Assembly: GCF_001467695.1 (NCBI RefSeq)
Contig: NZ_LNYE01000006.1
Span: 1-64,000, forward strand
Reading direction: 5' to 3'
Length of the DNA stretch: 64,000 nt
From: Legionella gratiana
Lineage (GTDB): Bacteria; Pseudomonadota; Gammaproteobacteria; Legionellales; Legionellaceae
A program made the position numbers and the translations under genes. The notes beneath the pieces are model-generated. The model did no database searches and was not told the DNA's origin. It worked only from the letters and a program-made list of their open reading frames with translations. Positions 17,818 to 27,249 of the stretch are shown in pieces. Position 1 is the first letter of the stretch; every line of letters starts with the position of its first letter.

Positions 17818-18645
17818 TTACATTAGAGCCATAAAATTTACATCGCATTTTGCAAAAAAAAGATGCTGCAAATGATTAAAGCTCTTGATAATTAATTGCT
17901 CCTTATTAGAATCTAATAACCCTTCTTGCGAGAAAGAAAACAATAATGATTTGCAAATATTAAAGATTTTATTAAAGCGTTGTCGTTGATCAATAATATC
18001 TCTTCTACTGTAAAACAAATCATACCCGGGCTCCATGACTGGCGAATGTAATTGGATAAGCCTTTTTAGTTCATACATATACTCTTTGAATTGAATATAA
18101 TGCTCATGAGTAAGACTATTCAGGCTGTCTTTTACTTGATTGAGGATCTGCTCCACAAAATGTAATCCCCCTACTTCAGCAATGAGAAGTTGGCTGCTGA
18201 GTTTTAAATTAACACATTTTTTCATTAAACTCTCAGTGTGAGTTATATGTGCATTAATGAGCTCAAGATGATCACCGGTAGTATCTTGAGCCATATGCAT
18301 CAATCGTACTTTTCTTTCTTCTAATTTTAAATAGACAACTCTAATTAATGCTTCATTGGCTTTTTGAACATCTTTTTTAAATATTTTTATCGCTATATAG
18401 CCATTTTCATGGGTAACAGGAAGTTCTAAATCAATTTCATGAGCTCGAAGGCGTCCTTTATCAGGGATTACATCATAGTAATTTATCATGTATTCTTTAT
18501 TTAACATCGTTCGCCATTCTGGTTCTGCGTCTCCATTTTCGACTAAATAAGCAGCAATTTCATCAAGTGTGTTTATTACTGATGTTCTTTGAGCTCGCAA
18601 AATATTTTTATGTTCTTCTGAAAAAGTAGTCAGCTTTAATTTCAT
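17818..18645 (-). CDS. Hypothetical protein, helical
   Basis: I do not recognise this 275-residue protein. It is predicted soluble, rich in Leu, Lys, Glu and His, and largely helical. A charged stretch near KIFKKDVQKANEALIRVVYLK suggests a coiled coil. No signal peptide, membrane helix or catalytic motif is visible. It stands alone, transcribed in the same direction as the HAD-like gene, with 170 bp between them. Confidence 0.55.
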   Translation of the reverse strand: MKLKLTTFSEEHKNILRAQRTSVINTLDEIAAYLVENGDAEPEWRTMLNKEYMINYYDVIPDKGRLRAHEIDLELPVTHENGYIAIKIFKKDVQKANEALIRVVYLKLEERKVRLMHMAQDTTGDHLELINAHITHTESLMKKCVNLKLSSQLLIAEVGGLHFVEQILNQVKDSLNSLTHEHYIQFKEYMYELKRLIQLHSPVMEPGYDLFYSRRDIIDQRQRFNKIFNICKSLLFSFSQEGLLDSNKEQLIIKSFNHLQHLFFAKCDVNFMALM

Positions 18646-18852
18646 AATGTCTTATAACAGACAAACTTTAATTAATTATAGATAACTTGTAGACTTCGCG
18701 AAAACTATCGCGCTCATTTTTAAACCTCAACTCGCTGGAACTATTAACATGGGAAGTGTCTTTTAGCATAGTGGCTTGACAAAGTATATTTATACACCAA
18801 ACTTAAAAAAGCAGTATAAAACGAATGGATTAATACGCTTATGGAGTTAATT

Positions 18853-19344
18853 ATGAGTAAATTAACAAAATTGAAAAAAGGTCATCCCACTGAACACTCC
18901 TCCAGTCCCTTTTTAAGACTTCAAAATGAAGTAGATAGATTATTCGGAGAGTTTTCTGATTTTTTTTCTCCTATTCGATTCAAAGGTTGGGAACAATTCG
19001 AACATTTAAATCTTGCTCCATCTATGGATGTGATTGAAGATGATGATCACTATAGCGTTCAACTTGAAATGCCCGGCATGGATGAAAAAGACATCCACGT
19101 ATCTATAGCAGATAATGTACTCACCATTACTGGTGAAAAATCTTTATCGAGAAAAAATGAGAATAAAAAATATGTTTCTCGGGAAATCAGTTATGGGAAA
19201 TATGAGCGCTCAATCTCATTACCTTCAACAGTGAATATTGATAAAGCAAAAGCAACATTCAAAAAAGGGATGCTTTGGATTCAACTTCCTAAAAAAGAAG
19301 AAACTAAAGGCGGAACTCGAGGTATCAAAGTAGAGCAAGCTTAA
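18853..19344 (+). CDS. hsp20: Small heat shock protein, Hsp20 family
   Basis: This 163-residue alpha-crystallin-type chaperone has an N-terminal arm, the conserved alpha-crystallin domain (about 50-140) with PSMDVIEDDDHYSVQLEMPG and the GKYERSISLP segment, and a basic tail. It binds unfolding proteins under heat or oxidative stress and is related to GspA of Legionella. A GGAG site ahead of the ATG at 18853 decides the start over the ATG four codons upstream. A CTTGACA box about 75 bp upstream could be a heat-shock or housekeeping -35 element. A clear terminator follows. Confidence 0.92.
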   Translation: MSKLTKLKKGHPTEHSSSPFLRLQNEVDRLFGEFSDFFSPIRFKGWEQFEHLNLAPSMDVIEDDDHYSVQLEMPGMDEKDIHVSIADNVLTITGEKSLSRKNENKKYVSREISYGKYERSISLPSTVNIDKAKATFKKGMLWIQLPKKEETKGGTRGIKVEQA

Positions 19345-19351
19345 TATCATA

Positions 19352-19381
19352 GCCCTATAGCTTCGACTATAGGGCATTTTT
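19352..19381 (+). terminator. Rho-independent terminator after hsp20
   Basis: A 9-bp perfect stem (GCCCTATAG and its complement) with a 6-base CTTCGA loop is followed by ATTTTT, starting 8 bases after the hsp20 stop. Confidence 0.9.
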
Positions 19382-19428
19382 GCTGCATGAAACGTTCATT
19401 ATCCTAAATTCAGCAGTTGAATTTAGGA

Positions 19429-20385
19429 TTATAAAAATACATCACTTAATATCGCCTGCGAAGGTATGCCAGCAAGAAAAATTTGTTTTTTCAATTTACT
19501 AGTTGTCTCTTTAGGACCACAGACGTAAACGCGTGTTGCTGTCGAGGGATTTAAATGAATCAATGCTCGCCTCTCTACAGATGCTTCTGGATAACACCCA
19601 TGGCTTTGGAGCACACAAGGGTCATAAATAAATGAACTAAATACTGCTGATAACAGTTCCAGCTCTTCTCGGTAGTATATATCTTCCTCAATAAGACCGC
19701 CATGAACTAAAGTGATTCGCCCTTGGTGATTCTGACTTAGCGCGCTTTTGATAATTGCACTAAGTGGCGCAAGTCCTGTACCTGTTCCTGCTAATAGCAT
19801 ATCAAAAACTAATTGATCAGGATTATAATAAAAACAACGGCCAAAAGGACCTCTAAGTTTAACTTCGGAATGTTTAGTCGCCCTATTAAGAAGCCATTGC
19901 CCCATACTACCGTTAGGGTAAATTTTAACATGCAACTCAATAAACCCTTCTTGCGCGGGTATGTTGGCGATTGAATAGTTTCGCATGATACCTTCAGAAT
20001 TAATCAGGCTAAGATATTGGCCTGGGATCCACTCCCCTAGATTATCTACACTAAGTTTGGCTTGGAGCACATTATAGTTAAGCAATTTAAGATCTATTAT
20101 TTTTGCATCTACCTCACACTCAGCACTATCCGGCGCAACTACTTCAAGTGCTGCTTCTGGTTTTGCAAGACATGCTAAAAAATAACCTTGCGATTTCAGT
20201 GTTTCCGGTAATCCTTCCTGCCAAGAAGGATGAATTATGCCATCTTTGATCTTAATCAGACAGGACTGGCAAACGCCAGCCTGACACGAGTTAGGATAAT
20301 CCACTCCATAACGTAAAAGACACTGTAACACATTTTCCTGAGGTGCTAAGTGATACGATTGATTATTAAAGTATAGGCTACTCAT
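19429..20385 (-). CDS. 2Fe-2S ferredoxin/FAD reductase (phenol-hydroxylase-reductase type)
   Basis: The 318-residue reductase has an N-terminal plant-type ferredoxin domain with Cys ligands in NSCQAGVCQSC and a later LAC (about 34-72). An FAD-binding domain follows with RNYS (about 135) and then an NAD(P)-binding domain with GTGTGLAP (about 203). It moves electrons from NAD(P)H to a partner. The partner is very likely the truncated haemoglobin whose stop overlaps this ATG by four bases, so the pair together would replace a one-piece flavohaemoglobin. Expression should be under the NsrR-type operator upstream of the haemoglobin gene. Confidence 0.88.
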   Translation of the reverse strand: MSSLYFNNQSYHLAPQENVLQCLLRYGVDYPNSCQAGVCQSCLIKIKDGIIHPSWQEGLPETLKSQGYFLACLAKPEAALEVVAPDSAECEVDAKIIDLKLLNYNVLQAKLSVDNLGEWIPGQYLSLINSEGIMRNYSIANIPAQEGFIELHVKIYPNGSMGQWLLNRATKHSEVKLRGPFGRCFYYNPDQLVFDMLLAGTGTGLAPLSAIIKSALSQNHQGRITLVHGGLIEEDIYYREELELLSAVFSSFIYDPCVLQSHGCYPEASVERRALIHLNPSTATRVYVCGPKETTSKLKKQIFLAGIPSQAILSDVFL

Positions 20386-20753
20386 AAGCGACCCAATACT
20401 TCATCTCGAACGCTATTGGCAATAGCCGCTACTTGTTCGATGTCTTCTGCTGCAACCCCTAATTCATTAAGCGTTGCGCCTAAATGCTCAATTACAATAT
20501 CTACGTGAGTATCATTTAATCCACGCTTCAGTAAATGGGCATGTCCTTCACGCATATTTTTTCCACTGTAGTGATTGGGGCCTCCGAATACCATGGTTAA
20601 AAAACCTTTTTGCTTTAAGATTTGTTGCTCCATATCAATATCATCAAAAAAATGACTCACTCGCTCATCCATCAACATTTTTCGGTAGAAGATATCAACT
20701 GCAGTATTGACTGCCCCGTGACCACCAAGACGCTCAAATAACGATTCAGACAT
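20382..20753 (-). CDS. glbN: Group I truncated haemoglobin
   Basis: This 123-residue truncated globin has the LFERLGG start, two glycine-rich turns and the proximal-His segment REGHAHLL (about 70). Group I proteins oxidise nitric oxide to nitrate with bound oxygen. It is the first gene of a two-gene operon with an Fe-S flavin reductase, preceded by a perfect NsrR-type palindrome and divergent from nsrR, so an NO-detoxifying role is well supported by context. Confidence 0.9.
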   Translation of the reverse strand: MSESLFERLGGHGAVNTAVDIFYRKMLMDERVSHFFDDIDMEQQILKQKGFLTMVFGGPNHYSGKNMREGHAHLLKRGLNDTHVDIVIEHLGATLNELGVAAEDIEQVAAIANSVRDEVLGRL

Positions 20754-20765
20754 GGTTATCCCTTA

Positions 20766-20788
20766 AAGATGTATTTGCAATACATCTT
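20766..20788. promoter_or_regulatory. NsrR operator
   Basis: A 23-base perfect palindrome consists of AAGATGTATT, a TGC spacer and the complement AATACATCTT. It closely matches the known gammaproteobacterial NsrR site (AAGATGYATTT with its mirror half). It lies 13 bp upstream of glbN and 46 bp upstream of nsrR, so it can repress both genes until NO disrupts the regulator's cluster. Confidence 0.88.
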
Positions 20789-20833
20789 ATAAAAAGAAAT
20801 AATCAGAGTCAACCTAATAATTAGGAATTACTC

Positions 20834-21268
20834 ATGCAACTCACTCAATTTACTGATTACTCCTTACGCGCCTTAATTTATATTGCGCTTAAAAAAGAAT
20901 CGTGTACGATTAAAGATATTACTGATGCGTACACTATTTCGAACAATCATCTGATTAAGATCATTCATAACTTAGCCAAACTTGGATTGATTAAAACCAG
21001 TCGTGGTAAAGGTGGTGGTATCTTAATAGCAGTTCAACCCGAAACAATTAATTTAGGTCAACTCATTGTTCAACTGGAACCTCATTTTGATTTAGTACCT
21101 TGCTTTAATAAAGAAAAAGCGAACTGTTGTATTGCTCCTGTATGTCGATTAAAAGGTATATTACATGAAGCTCAGGCTGCATTTATGAAAGTATTGGATC
21201 GCTACACCTTGGCTGACGTTTTGCATAATCCAAATGAGTTGTCTGTGTTATTGAATAGGAAACACTAA
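20834..21268 (+). CDS. nsrR: Rrf2-family NO-sensing repressor NsrR
   Basis: The 144-residue protein begins with the Rrf2 winged helix (QLTQFTDYSLRALIYIA, then NNHLIKIIHNLAKLG and the GKGGG wing). Cysteines in the CFNKEKANCCIAPVC segment (about 95-110) would hold a [Fe-S] cluster. NsrR proteins repress NO-detoxification genes and release DNA when NO attacks the cluster. Its position opposite the haemoglobin/reductase operon, with the operator between them, makes the assignment firm. Confidence 0.9.
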   Translation: MQLTQFTDYSLRALIYIALKKESCTIKDITDAYTISNNHLIKIIHNLAKLGLIKTSRGKGGGILIAVQPETINLGQLIVQLEPHFDLVPCFNKEKANCCIAPVCRLKGILHEAQAAFMKVLDRYTLADVLHNPNELSVLLNRKH

Positions 21269-21372
21269 ATCAACAGTTAACAAAAAAATGTCCTATATGG
21301 ATGATTTAGCCAAAACAAAGAGGTACAAACACGGCAAGTGAATCACTTTCACCTCGGTTTTTATAGAACAAA

Positions 21373-22269
21373 TTACACTATTTTTTGCGCAAGTAGGATA
21401 CCAAAAAGACCCGAGATTTGCTTGCCCAATTCGTCTTGCTTATGCAGATGACCTACTGATTCTTTATATTCGAGTATAGACCACCCGCTGTCTTGATACA
21501 GATGATAAAGCTCGTCTTTTTGTGGAAGAAAGGTGAAAAAATCAGGCAATGAATAAAGTTCAGAATGAATAGGAAACACTAAAAAATGATATCCATTTTT
21601 CTTAGTGAACCCTTGAAGTTCAGCGAGTAACGCTGGAATACGTTGTGGGTTTAAAAACTGCAACGAAACTGTTGAAAGCACCAAATCATAACTTTTTGAT
21701 TCAAGGTTCAAGGGTTGATTTAAATCATATAATTGTGTGCTAGCTCCAGATAAGCCTTCTTTTTGGACTATCTCTTGAATCGTCTCTAATGCCGATGGGT
21801 TGTGATCAATCCCCAAAACACGGTGTCCCATACTTGCCAAATACAATAAATTTCTGCCTGAACCACAGCCTACATCCAACATCGAGGAGCGTTGCAAATG
21901 GCATAAATAAGTTTGATAAATATTCATGAGATCAGGATGAACCACTCCTAAACCGTATTTTTTATTGAAATAACGTTGAGGTATGCAATAAAACTCAAGA
22001 ATTGCAGTAAAAGATTGACTAACAGGAATAATTTTATGCCATGCAGCTGGAGGAATCAGTAATTGAGAATGTTCTTCATTGATCTGATAACGCGACAACT
22101 CTTGCCCATGACCATTTAAGAATACAAAATCAATTTCTCCCTCTTTTAGGATAAGATTACCCCAGGTTCCTTCTTTAGTGCTGTGTTTTTCCAGAAAAAA
22201 TTTCAGTTTTCCATGGCTATCAATTTCAATTTGTTTATAGCACCTTAACTTATTGTATTCTGATCTCAT
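21373..22269 (-). CDS. tehB: TehB-like SAM-dependent methyltransferase with N-terminal TehB-type cupin-like domain
   Basis: About 298 residues. The first 100 match the extra N-terminal domain of long TehB proteins (KEGTWGNLILKEGEI, PPAAWHKI, LEFYC). The rest is a class I methyltransferase with SAM motif MLDVGCGSGRNLLYLA and the acidic GIDHNPSA. TehB methylates tellurite and related oxyanions; in nature it may act on another small nucleophile. I chose the Met at 22269, which overlaps the permease gene by 20 bases; a longer start 57 bases upstream is possible. Co-transcription with the permease is likely. Confidence 0.8.
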   Translation of the reverse strand: MRSEYNKLRCYKQIEIDSHGKLKFFLEKHSTKEGTWGNLILKEGEIDFVFLNGHGQELSRYQINEEHSQLLIPPAAWHKIIPVSQSFTAILEFYCIPQRYFNKKYGLGVVHPDLMNIYQTYLCHLQRSSMLDVGCGSGRNLLYLASMGHRVLGIDHNPSALETIQEIVQKEGLSGASTQLYDLNQPLNLESKSYDLVLSTVSLQFLNPQRIPALLAELQGFTKKNGYHFLVFPIHSELYSLPDFFTFLPQKDELYHLYQDSGWSILEYKESVGHLHKQDELGKQISGLFGILLAQKIV

Positions 22270-23815
22270 GATGCACCAATTTTTGTGTATGGGTACTGGA
22301 CTTTCTGGATGATATAGCAAAAACAAACACCATCAAGCTAAAAAATAATAAATATATCAAATCCCAATATCTAGGTAGGATAAGTTTGCCACCATAATTA
22401 CCAAGATAAGAGAAAATACTGAGACCCAAAAGATATACTATAAACCAAAGTGCGTGTTTACTATCAAATTCCCGATGTGTGTTTTTTATAAAACAATAAA
22501 GAAAGGAACCTATCAACCCCAAAATAGTGATCACCAATAATTTGCGGACACTATGGAAACCTGCCCAATAAACGCCAACTGTACACACATAAAATCCAAT
22601 AAAAGCAATAACGCTAGCTCCTTGCAAACGAAAAGGCCTTTTATAATGGGGTAATTGTTTGCGTAAACAAACCACTCCTATAGGCCCTATGGAATAGCTC
22701 ACCATGAGTATTGCCACAAGAAAAGCGGACATTTCCTGCCATCCGTGGAATACAAACGACATTGAAGCTGCAAGCAAAAAATTCACTCCTAAACTAACCC
22801 AGGGCACTTGATACTTATTTCGTTTAGCGAGAATCTTGGGCGTGTGAACGACTGAACCCATACTACTTAGCATATGCGCTGCTGTTGTTGAATAAACCAA
22901 ACCCGTTGAATAAGGTGATATAAAAGCATCCACATATAATAAAACGCTCAACCAAACTATACCCGCTAATGCAGCCAAGGCTGCGAAAGGTCCTGCATCT
23001 CCAGTAAACGATAAATTCCCCCACCCCTTTTCAAGCGCTTGTTCACTAACACTACCAATAAAGGACCATTGTAACCCCGTATAAAGTAAAGTGACGAGCA
23101 ATAATGAACCACCCAAGATCAGCGGAATCGATTGTCCTGGTTTTTCGAGTTCCCCCATCATAATAATCACTTGCCTAAATCCCAATAAGGAAAAAAGTAC
23201 GCCTCCACTGGACATCGCAGTCATAATGCCTTGCCAACCGTAAGGCATGAAGCCACCATATTGAAAAAAATTATCTGAGTGATAACTCATAGTTACTAGG
23301 CTTGCGATGGTAAGGGTAGGAATTATTATCTTCCAAACAGTAAATGCTGCATTAATGCGAGCAAATAATCCTATGCCGAAATAATTGAAAAAAACAAAAC
23401 TCATTAATACAACCAAGGACAATACATAACCTAATGGCGTGTTTCTATAAGAAACACCACTATGAGTCACTAGGCCGGGAATGTAGTTACTGGCGTATTG
23501 AATAACACCTTGAGTTTCAATGACTGGTAAAATGGCTAAGGAAAACCAAGCCATGCTGCCCATAATAACACCCATTAAGCGCCCATGGGTATATAAAGGC
23601 AAACAAGCCAAGCTATCAGACTGAGGAAACAGGGTACCTAATTCAGCATAGGATAAGGCGACAAATAGCAGTAAAAAACCTGCCAATGGCCAGGCTATAA
23701 TTGCTGCAGGACCAGCAAAATGAGCAGAGTATAAAGAACCAAATAGCCAACCTGAACCTACCATGCTGGTAATTGAAATCCAAAGTAAACTGAAAGCACT
23801 TAAATTTTTATTCAT
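22250..23815 (-). CDS. APC-family amino acid permease
   Basis: The 521-residue inner-membrane protein has about 12 hydrophobic helices. The APC-family first helix carries the substrate-binding SMVGSGWLFG, followed by GPAAIIAWPLAGF. It should import or exchange an amino acid or amine; the substrate cannot be told. Its 3' end overlaps the TehB-like gene. Confidence 0.85.
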   Translation of the reverse strand: MNKNLSAFSLLWISITSMVGSGWLFGSLYSAHFAGPAAIIAWPLAGFLLLFVALSYAELGTLFPQSDSLACLPLYTHGRLMGVIMGSMAWFSLAILPVIETQGVIQYASNYIPGLVTHSGVSYRNTPLGYVLSLVVLMSFVFFNYFGIGLFARINAAFTVWKIIIPTLTIASLVTMSYHSDNFFQYGGFMPYGWQGIMTAMSSGGVLFSLLGFRQVIIMMGELEKPGQSIPLILGGSLLLVTLLYTGLQWSFIGSVSEQALEKGWGNLSFTGDAGPFAALAALAGIVWLSVLLYVDAFISPYSTGLVYSTTAAHMLSSMGSVVHTPKILAKRNKYQVPWVSLGVNFLLAASMSFVFHGWQEMSAFLVAILMVSYSIGPIGVVCLRKQLPHYKRPFRLQGASVIAFIGFYVCTVGVYWAGFHSVRKLLVITILGLIGSFLYCFIKNTHREFDSKHALWFIVYLLGLSIFSYLGNYGGKLILPRYWDLIYLLFFSLMVFVFAISSRKSSTHTQKLVHHEIRIQ

Positions 23816-23968
23816 CTATTTATTCACACGTCCCTATGATTTTGATGCACGATAAACAAAAGAAAATTGCCTGTATTAACATCATACACGATGATCGCTT
23901 GTCATGATTCTATCCATAAATGAACAACAAAATTCTCACTTAGTCCAGTAATTTTTTATGTTATTCGT

Positions 23969-25861
23969 TTATCGAATACGTACGGATAGTGTTTCTTCGG
24001 GCATAACCGCTAATGATTTTTTGAGAAGCGCAATTTTATCATCAGTAAGTTTTTGTTTTATTAATTCATTTGAGTCCATTAGATCTAACGATGCTAATTC
24101 TTGAATTGGTACTATTTCGCAGAGCTCCTGACATTTTTTATCTGATAAATATTCCATTAACTCCACTAACTCATCAAGTGTTGGCCTCATATCAATTAAC
24201 TTTTCTTTTACAGCGTGATAGATGATTTTTTGGTGTTCATATGTAGGAAGCGTTTTCATAAGCAAAAGCACATCAGCCATTGTTGTAATTGTGTTACTTA
24301 TCTCAAGTACTTCTTTTAACTGCTTGGGTGTTAAAAACGAAGCAATATTTGCTAAATCAGTCACATTGGTTATAAATTTACCTAGAAATGGCTTTTCTTG
24401 TTCAAATATTACTGTACGTTGTCTTACAGAGCTATGAAATAATTTTTGCGATAACTCTTCAGCATTGGTTACTACACCATCGAGTGCTCGTTGATTCGCT
24501 GCAAGTAAGCTTGCAGAAAAAGTTTCACTTTCATCAATAAATTTTACTAAGTGTGAATGCACTAAAGTATTTTCACTTAATAAAAGTGAGGTTAACTCCT
24601 TTAATTTATCATAAACACTGCTCGGCAAATTACATTTTGAAAGATTGATACTTGACTGAATTGCTCGTGCAAAAGCTTCTTTTTGTTTCAAGCTTGGTTT
24701 TTCTAATTTATAAAAGTCTGCGATTAACTTATATATGTTTTTTTCTAATGCAGCCAGCTGTCGAGTATGCTCAGGCTTTAAAGTACTTTGCTCTTTACTG
24801 TATTGTACAATGCTATCAAGCTCCACAATAAATTCGCGTAATCCTTTGCTTTTATTCGTATCTTTTAAAACAGCTTTCGATAAAGTCTCAAAAGTTGCCT
24901 CATCCATAGTTGCATTATGTAACACTAAAAGGGCTTGGCCGTATTTAAATTTATTGCCATTATCTATAGGACATAAACCCTCGGGGTCATATTTACTTCG
25001 TAGACTGAGAAGAACACTCATTTTATAAGAGGGTAAGTATTCTGCCCGCCCTACAACACCAAAATGAAATTTTTGTTGCTCAACTTTGGGAATTACATAG
25101 GCTCGGTCATTTTCCTCTCTCCATCTTAAACTAACAGTAGTTAAACCTCTATTATGTAAAAAGCTTGAAGTATAAGTTACTGCTCTTCGATTAAATTCGA
25201 CATGCATCTTTTTGGGAACCATAAAAATATGACTATCAGTGGTTGCATCAAACTTAGGCGCCATTTGTCTAAACCACTTATTTTCCCAACCTTTATTGTG
25301 TTTCGAATAGGTTCCAAGCAATATTTCTCCTCGAGCAATATTTCTGCAATGACTCAAATCAAAGTTTTTGGCGTATAAAGAATCTTGTTTATACGTATTT
25401 TTACGCTCATTACCAGGAACAGGATCTTCAGCTAAAATCGACATAGGAGTATCTAAATCATCGAGTGCTCGAGCCGTTGCAAAAGTAGCAACCGCGCCTC
25501 GGCTAAAACCATTCAAAGTAATATCATTGATTTCTTCTACATCGTTTAACCCGTCTTTTGGTTCAATAATAATTGAACTGCCAAATTCCTTTTTTAAATC
25601 AGCAAGATCCAAGGTAACCACATCATCTTTAGAAAAAGCATGACGTACCTTATTTGCGACCACATCAAGATTTGGATCTAAATATCCTTTGAGTTTTGAA
25701 TGACCTCCAATATGCTTATCTTGGCAGCCATTAAAATACACCCGAATCACATCATCATTAAAAGTTTCACCCGTATCCTCAGTTTTACCTTCGGTGAAAT
25801 CCCGGATCATTTGCGCATTAACTCCTGTACCAGCAAAAACAAAAAGAACTTTTTTAGTCAT
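23969..25861 (-). CDS. Large unknown protein with alpha/beta-hydrolase-like GFSRGA motif, possible effector
   Basis: I do not recognise the full 630-residue protein. The first quarter looks like an alpha/beta hydrolase: a strand ending in VLFVFAGTGVNAQ and a nucleophile-elbow-like NGFSRGAVATFATARALDDL (about 139-158). It resembles the GxSRG elbow of DUF2235-type phospholipase effectors. The remainder is helical with Leu/Lys/Glu-rich repeats. There is no signal peptide. I chose the ATG at 25861 because AAGG stands 6 bases before it. The architecture suits an injected effector acting on lipids in the host, but this is inference. Confidence 0.6.
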   Translation of the reverse strand: MTKKVLFVFAGTGVNAQMIRDFTEGKTEDTGETFNDDVIRVYFNGCQDKHIGGHSKLKGYLDPNLDVVANKVRHAFSKDDVVTLDLADLKKEFGSSIIIEPKDGLNDVEEINDITLNGFSRGAVATFATARALDDLDTPMSILAEDPVPGNERKNTYKQDSLYAKNFDLSHCRNIARGEILLGTYSKHNKGWENKWFRQMAPKFDATTDSHIFMVPKKMHVEFNRRAVTYTSSFLHNRGLTTVSLRWREENDRAYVIPKVEQQKFHFGVVGRAEYLPSYKMSVLLSLRSKYDPEGLCPIDNGNKFKYGQALLVLHNATMDEATFETLSKAVLKDTNKSKGLREFIVELDSIVQYSKEQSTLKPEHTRQLAALEKNIYKLIADFYKLEKPSLKQKEAFARAIQSSINLSKCNLPSSVYDKLKELTSLLLSENTLVHSHLVKFIDESETFSASLLAANQRALDGVVTNAEELSQKLFHSSVRQRTVIFEQEKPFLGKFITNVTDLANIASFLTPKQLKEVLEISNTITTMADVLLLMKTLPTYEHQKIIYHAVKEKLIDMRPTLDELVELMEYLSDKKCQELCEIVPIQELASLDLMDSNELIKQKLTDDKIALLKKSLAVMPEETLSVRIR

Positions 25862-25946
25862 ATGGTACCTTAAGTATTCCAAATGAATACAAATTGATCT
25901 ACAATGTTAATTATAGAGCATTTTTAACGCACTTCCAGGATCAAAT

Positions 25947-27122
25947 ATGTCAATTACCGTAGATAAAGAGAGCGAGTTTTTTATAACTATTGCCAAAGAA
26001 GGAATTCATAGTTTTGTGATGTTAGGAGTCATGGTAGATAACAAACCTGAACTGTTAGCCAGAGTAGGTAAGGGAAATCTTATCGATCCTAACTTTGGTG
26101 AAAGTTGCGGAAATCAATTTACTATGTTTGGTAAAGCTGTAGGCAGTCACACCGAAGCTTCATTAATGGATGAAGGTATTAGCCGTAAGAAAGACAGGAC
26201 TTCAGACATAAGCTATCAATCCTATGCCATTACCTATGAGCAATATTTAGAATTTTTAGCACTTACAAAAGAGATCCATGAGCATCAACTGGAGCACTAT
26301 AAGGAAAGAGAACTCCCTAAGGTAGACCCTTCAAAATGGACTTATCCTCAACAAGGAGTTCACAAGCTTAGGAGTGGCATCAATTGTTATCTACCTAGCC
26401 AAGTAGAATCAGGAAAAATTACATTTGAATTTAAACCAATTACGACTTTTGAACATCAATGCGCTAACAAGAACCAGCAAACTCGCCAAGATATAATTAG
26501 TGGAGCCAACGAAATTAAAGTGTCTAACACATGCCGCACCACAGCGCGTGCTCTTCTTAATTATACGTTAGGCTATTCTCCTGATGTTCCTGCCTTGTTT
26601 GCTATTGGGCTTGATTACAAAACAAAGCTAGTAGGTGGAAAACCAACTGCAAATTCATTTTATATTCTTCCACAACCACCAAGTTGTTTTGAGGTAAATC
26701 CTACTCAAATGAAGGTGCTTAAAGAGCTCTATAAAAAACTTGAGAATTTGCCTAAAATTAACCCTACCTCTGGCGACACAAGAAAGAAATTTAATGAATT
26801 AAAACATCTATATCAAGAACTAGCAGGAAAACCTCAATTATCACTCACTGATCTTTTAGATAGAATCACGGTACATCGTGTTACTAATAACAAATTGTTC
26901 GATACACGTAGAAGTCAAAGTCTTTTTAGCAAGCTTGCTGAAAAGTTGGGAATCAAAACAGGAACGCAGCAAGCCTATGACCGAATGGAAAAAGCAGTAA
27001 AACAAGAAATCGAACGAGTGAACAAAGTGGATGCTAAAAAAGGTAAAGGAGCCGATAGCGAAGGATTTCAATCCGATAACCATCGACCGCCTCACGCTAC
27101 AATCGTGTATCCCAAAAATTGA
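25947..27122 (+). CDS. Hypothetical cytosolic protein, possible effector
   Basis: I do not recognise this 391-residue protein. Visible features are a short GKAVGSHTEASLMDEGI segment (about 67-83), a CRTTARALLNYTLGY segment and a Lys-rich C-terminus. No export signal or membrane helix is seen. AGGA ahead of the ATG supports the start. It is divergent from the GFSRGA protein with 85 bp between them, so the two may share regulation. Legionella genomes hold many such orphan effectors; function is unknown. Confidence 0.55.
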   Translation: MSITVDKESEFFITIAKEGIHSFVMLGVMVDNKPELLARVGKGNLIDPNFGESCGNQFTMFGKAVGSHTEASLMDEGISRKKDRTSDISYQSYAITYEQYLEFLALTKEIHEHQLEHYKERELPKVDPSKWTYPQQGVHKLRSGINCYLPSQVESGKITFEFKPITTFEHQCANKNQQTRQDIISGANEIKVSNTCRTTARALLNYTLGYSPDVPALFAIGLDYKTKLVGGKPTANSFYILPQPPSCFEVNPTQMKVLKELYKKLENLPKINPTSGDTRKKFNELKHLYQELAGKPQLSLTDLLDRITVHRVTNNKLFDTRRSQSLFSKLAEKLGIKTGTQQAYDRMEKAVKQEIERVNKVDAKKGKGADSEGFQSDNHRPPHATIVYPKN

Positions 27123-27216
27123 TAGAATTTTATACAGCCAACTTGCCTGATGATAAAACTAGGATGTTGGTATGATCCACAAAAAGCATTAATACATGCT
27201 TTCTCAACTTTAATTT

Positions 27217-27247
27217 TAGAAAAGCAGTTGGATCAACTGCTTTTCTA
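27217..27247. terminator. Perfect hairpin between convergent genes
   Basis: Arms of 14 bases (27217-27230 and 27234-27247) pair perfectly around a GAT loop. It lies 95 bp after the 391-residue gene and 3 bp after the end of the S53 peptidase gene, so it can serve as a bidirectional terminator. Its arm contains AAAAGCAGTTG, a word that recurs at several other gene boundaries here. Confidence 0.75.
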
Positions 27248-27249
27248 GA

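Noticed and set aside
18776-18805. Complete sigma-32 promoter before hsp20
   Set aside because: CTTGACA is present, but no convincing CCCCAT-like -10 follows at the right distance, so it is mentioned only as a possible -35.
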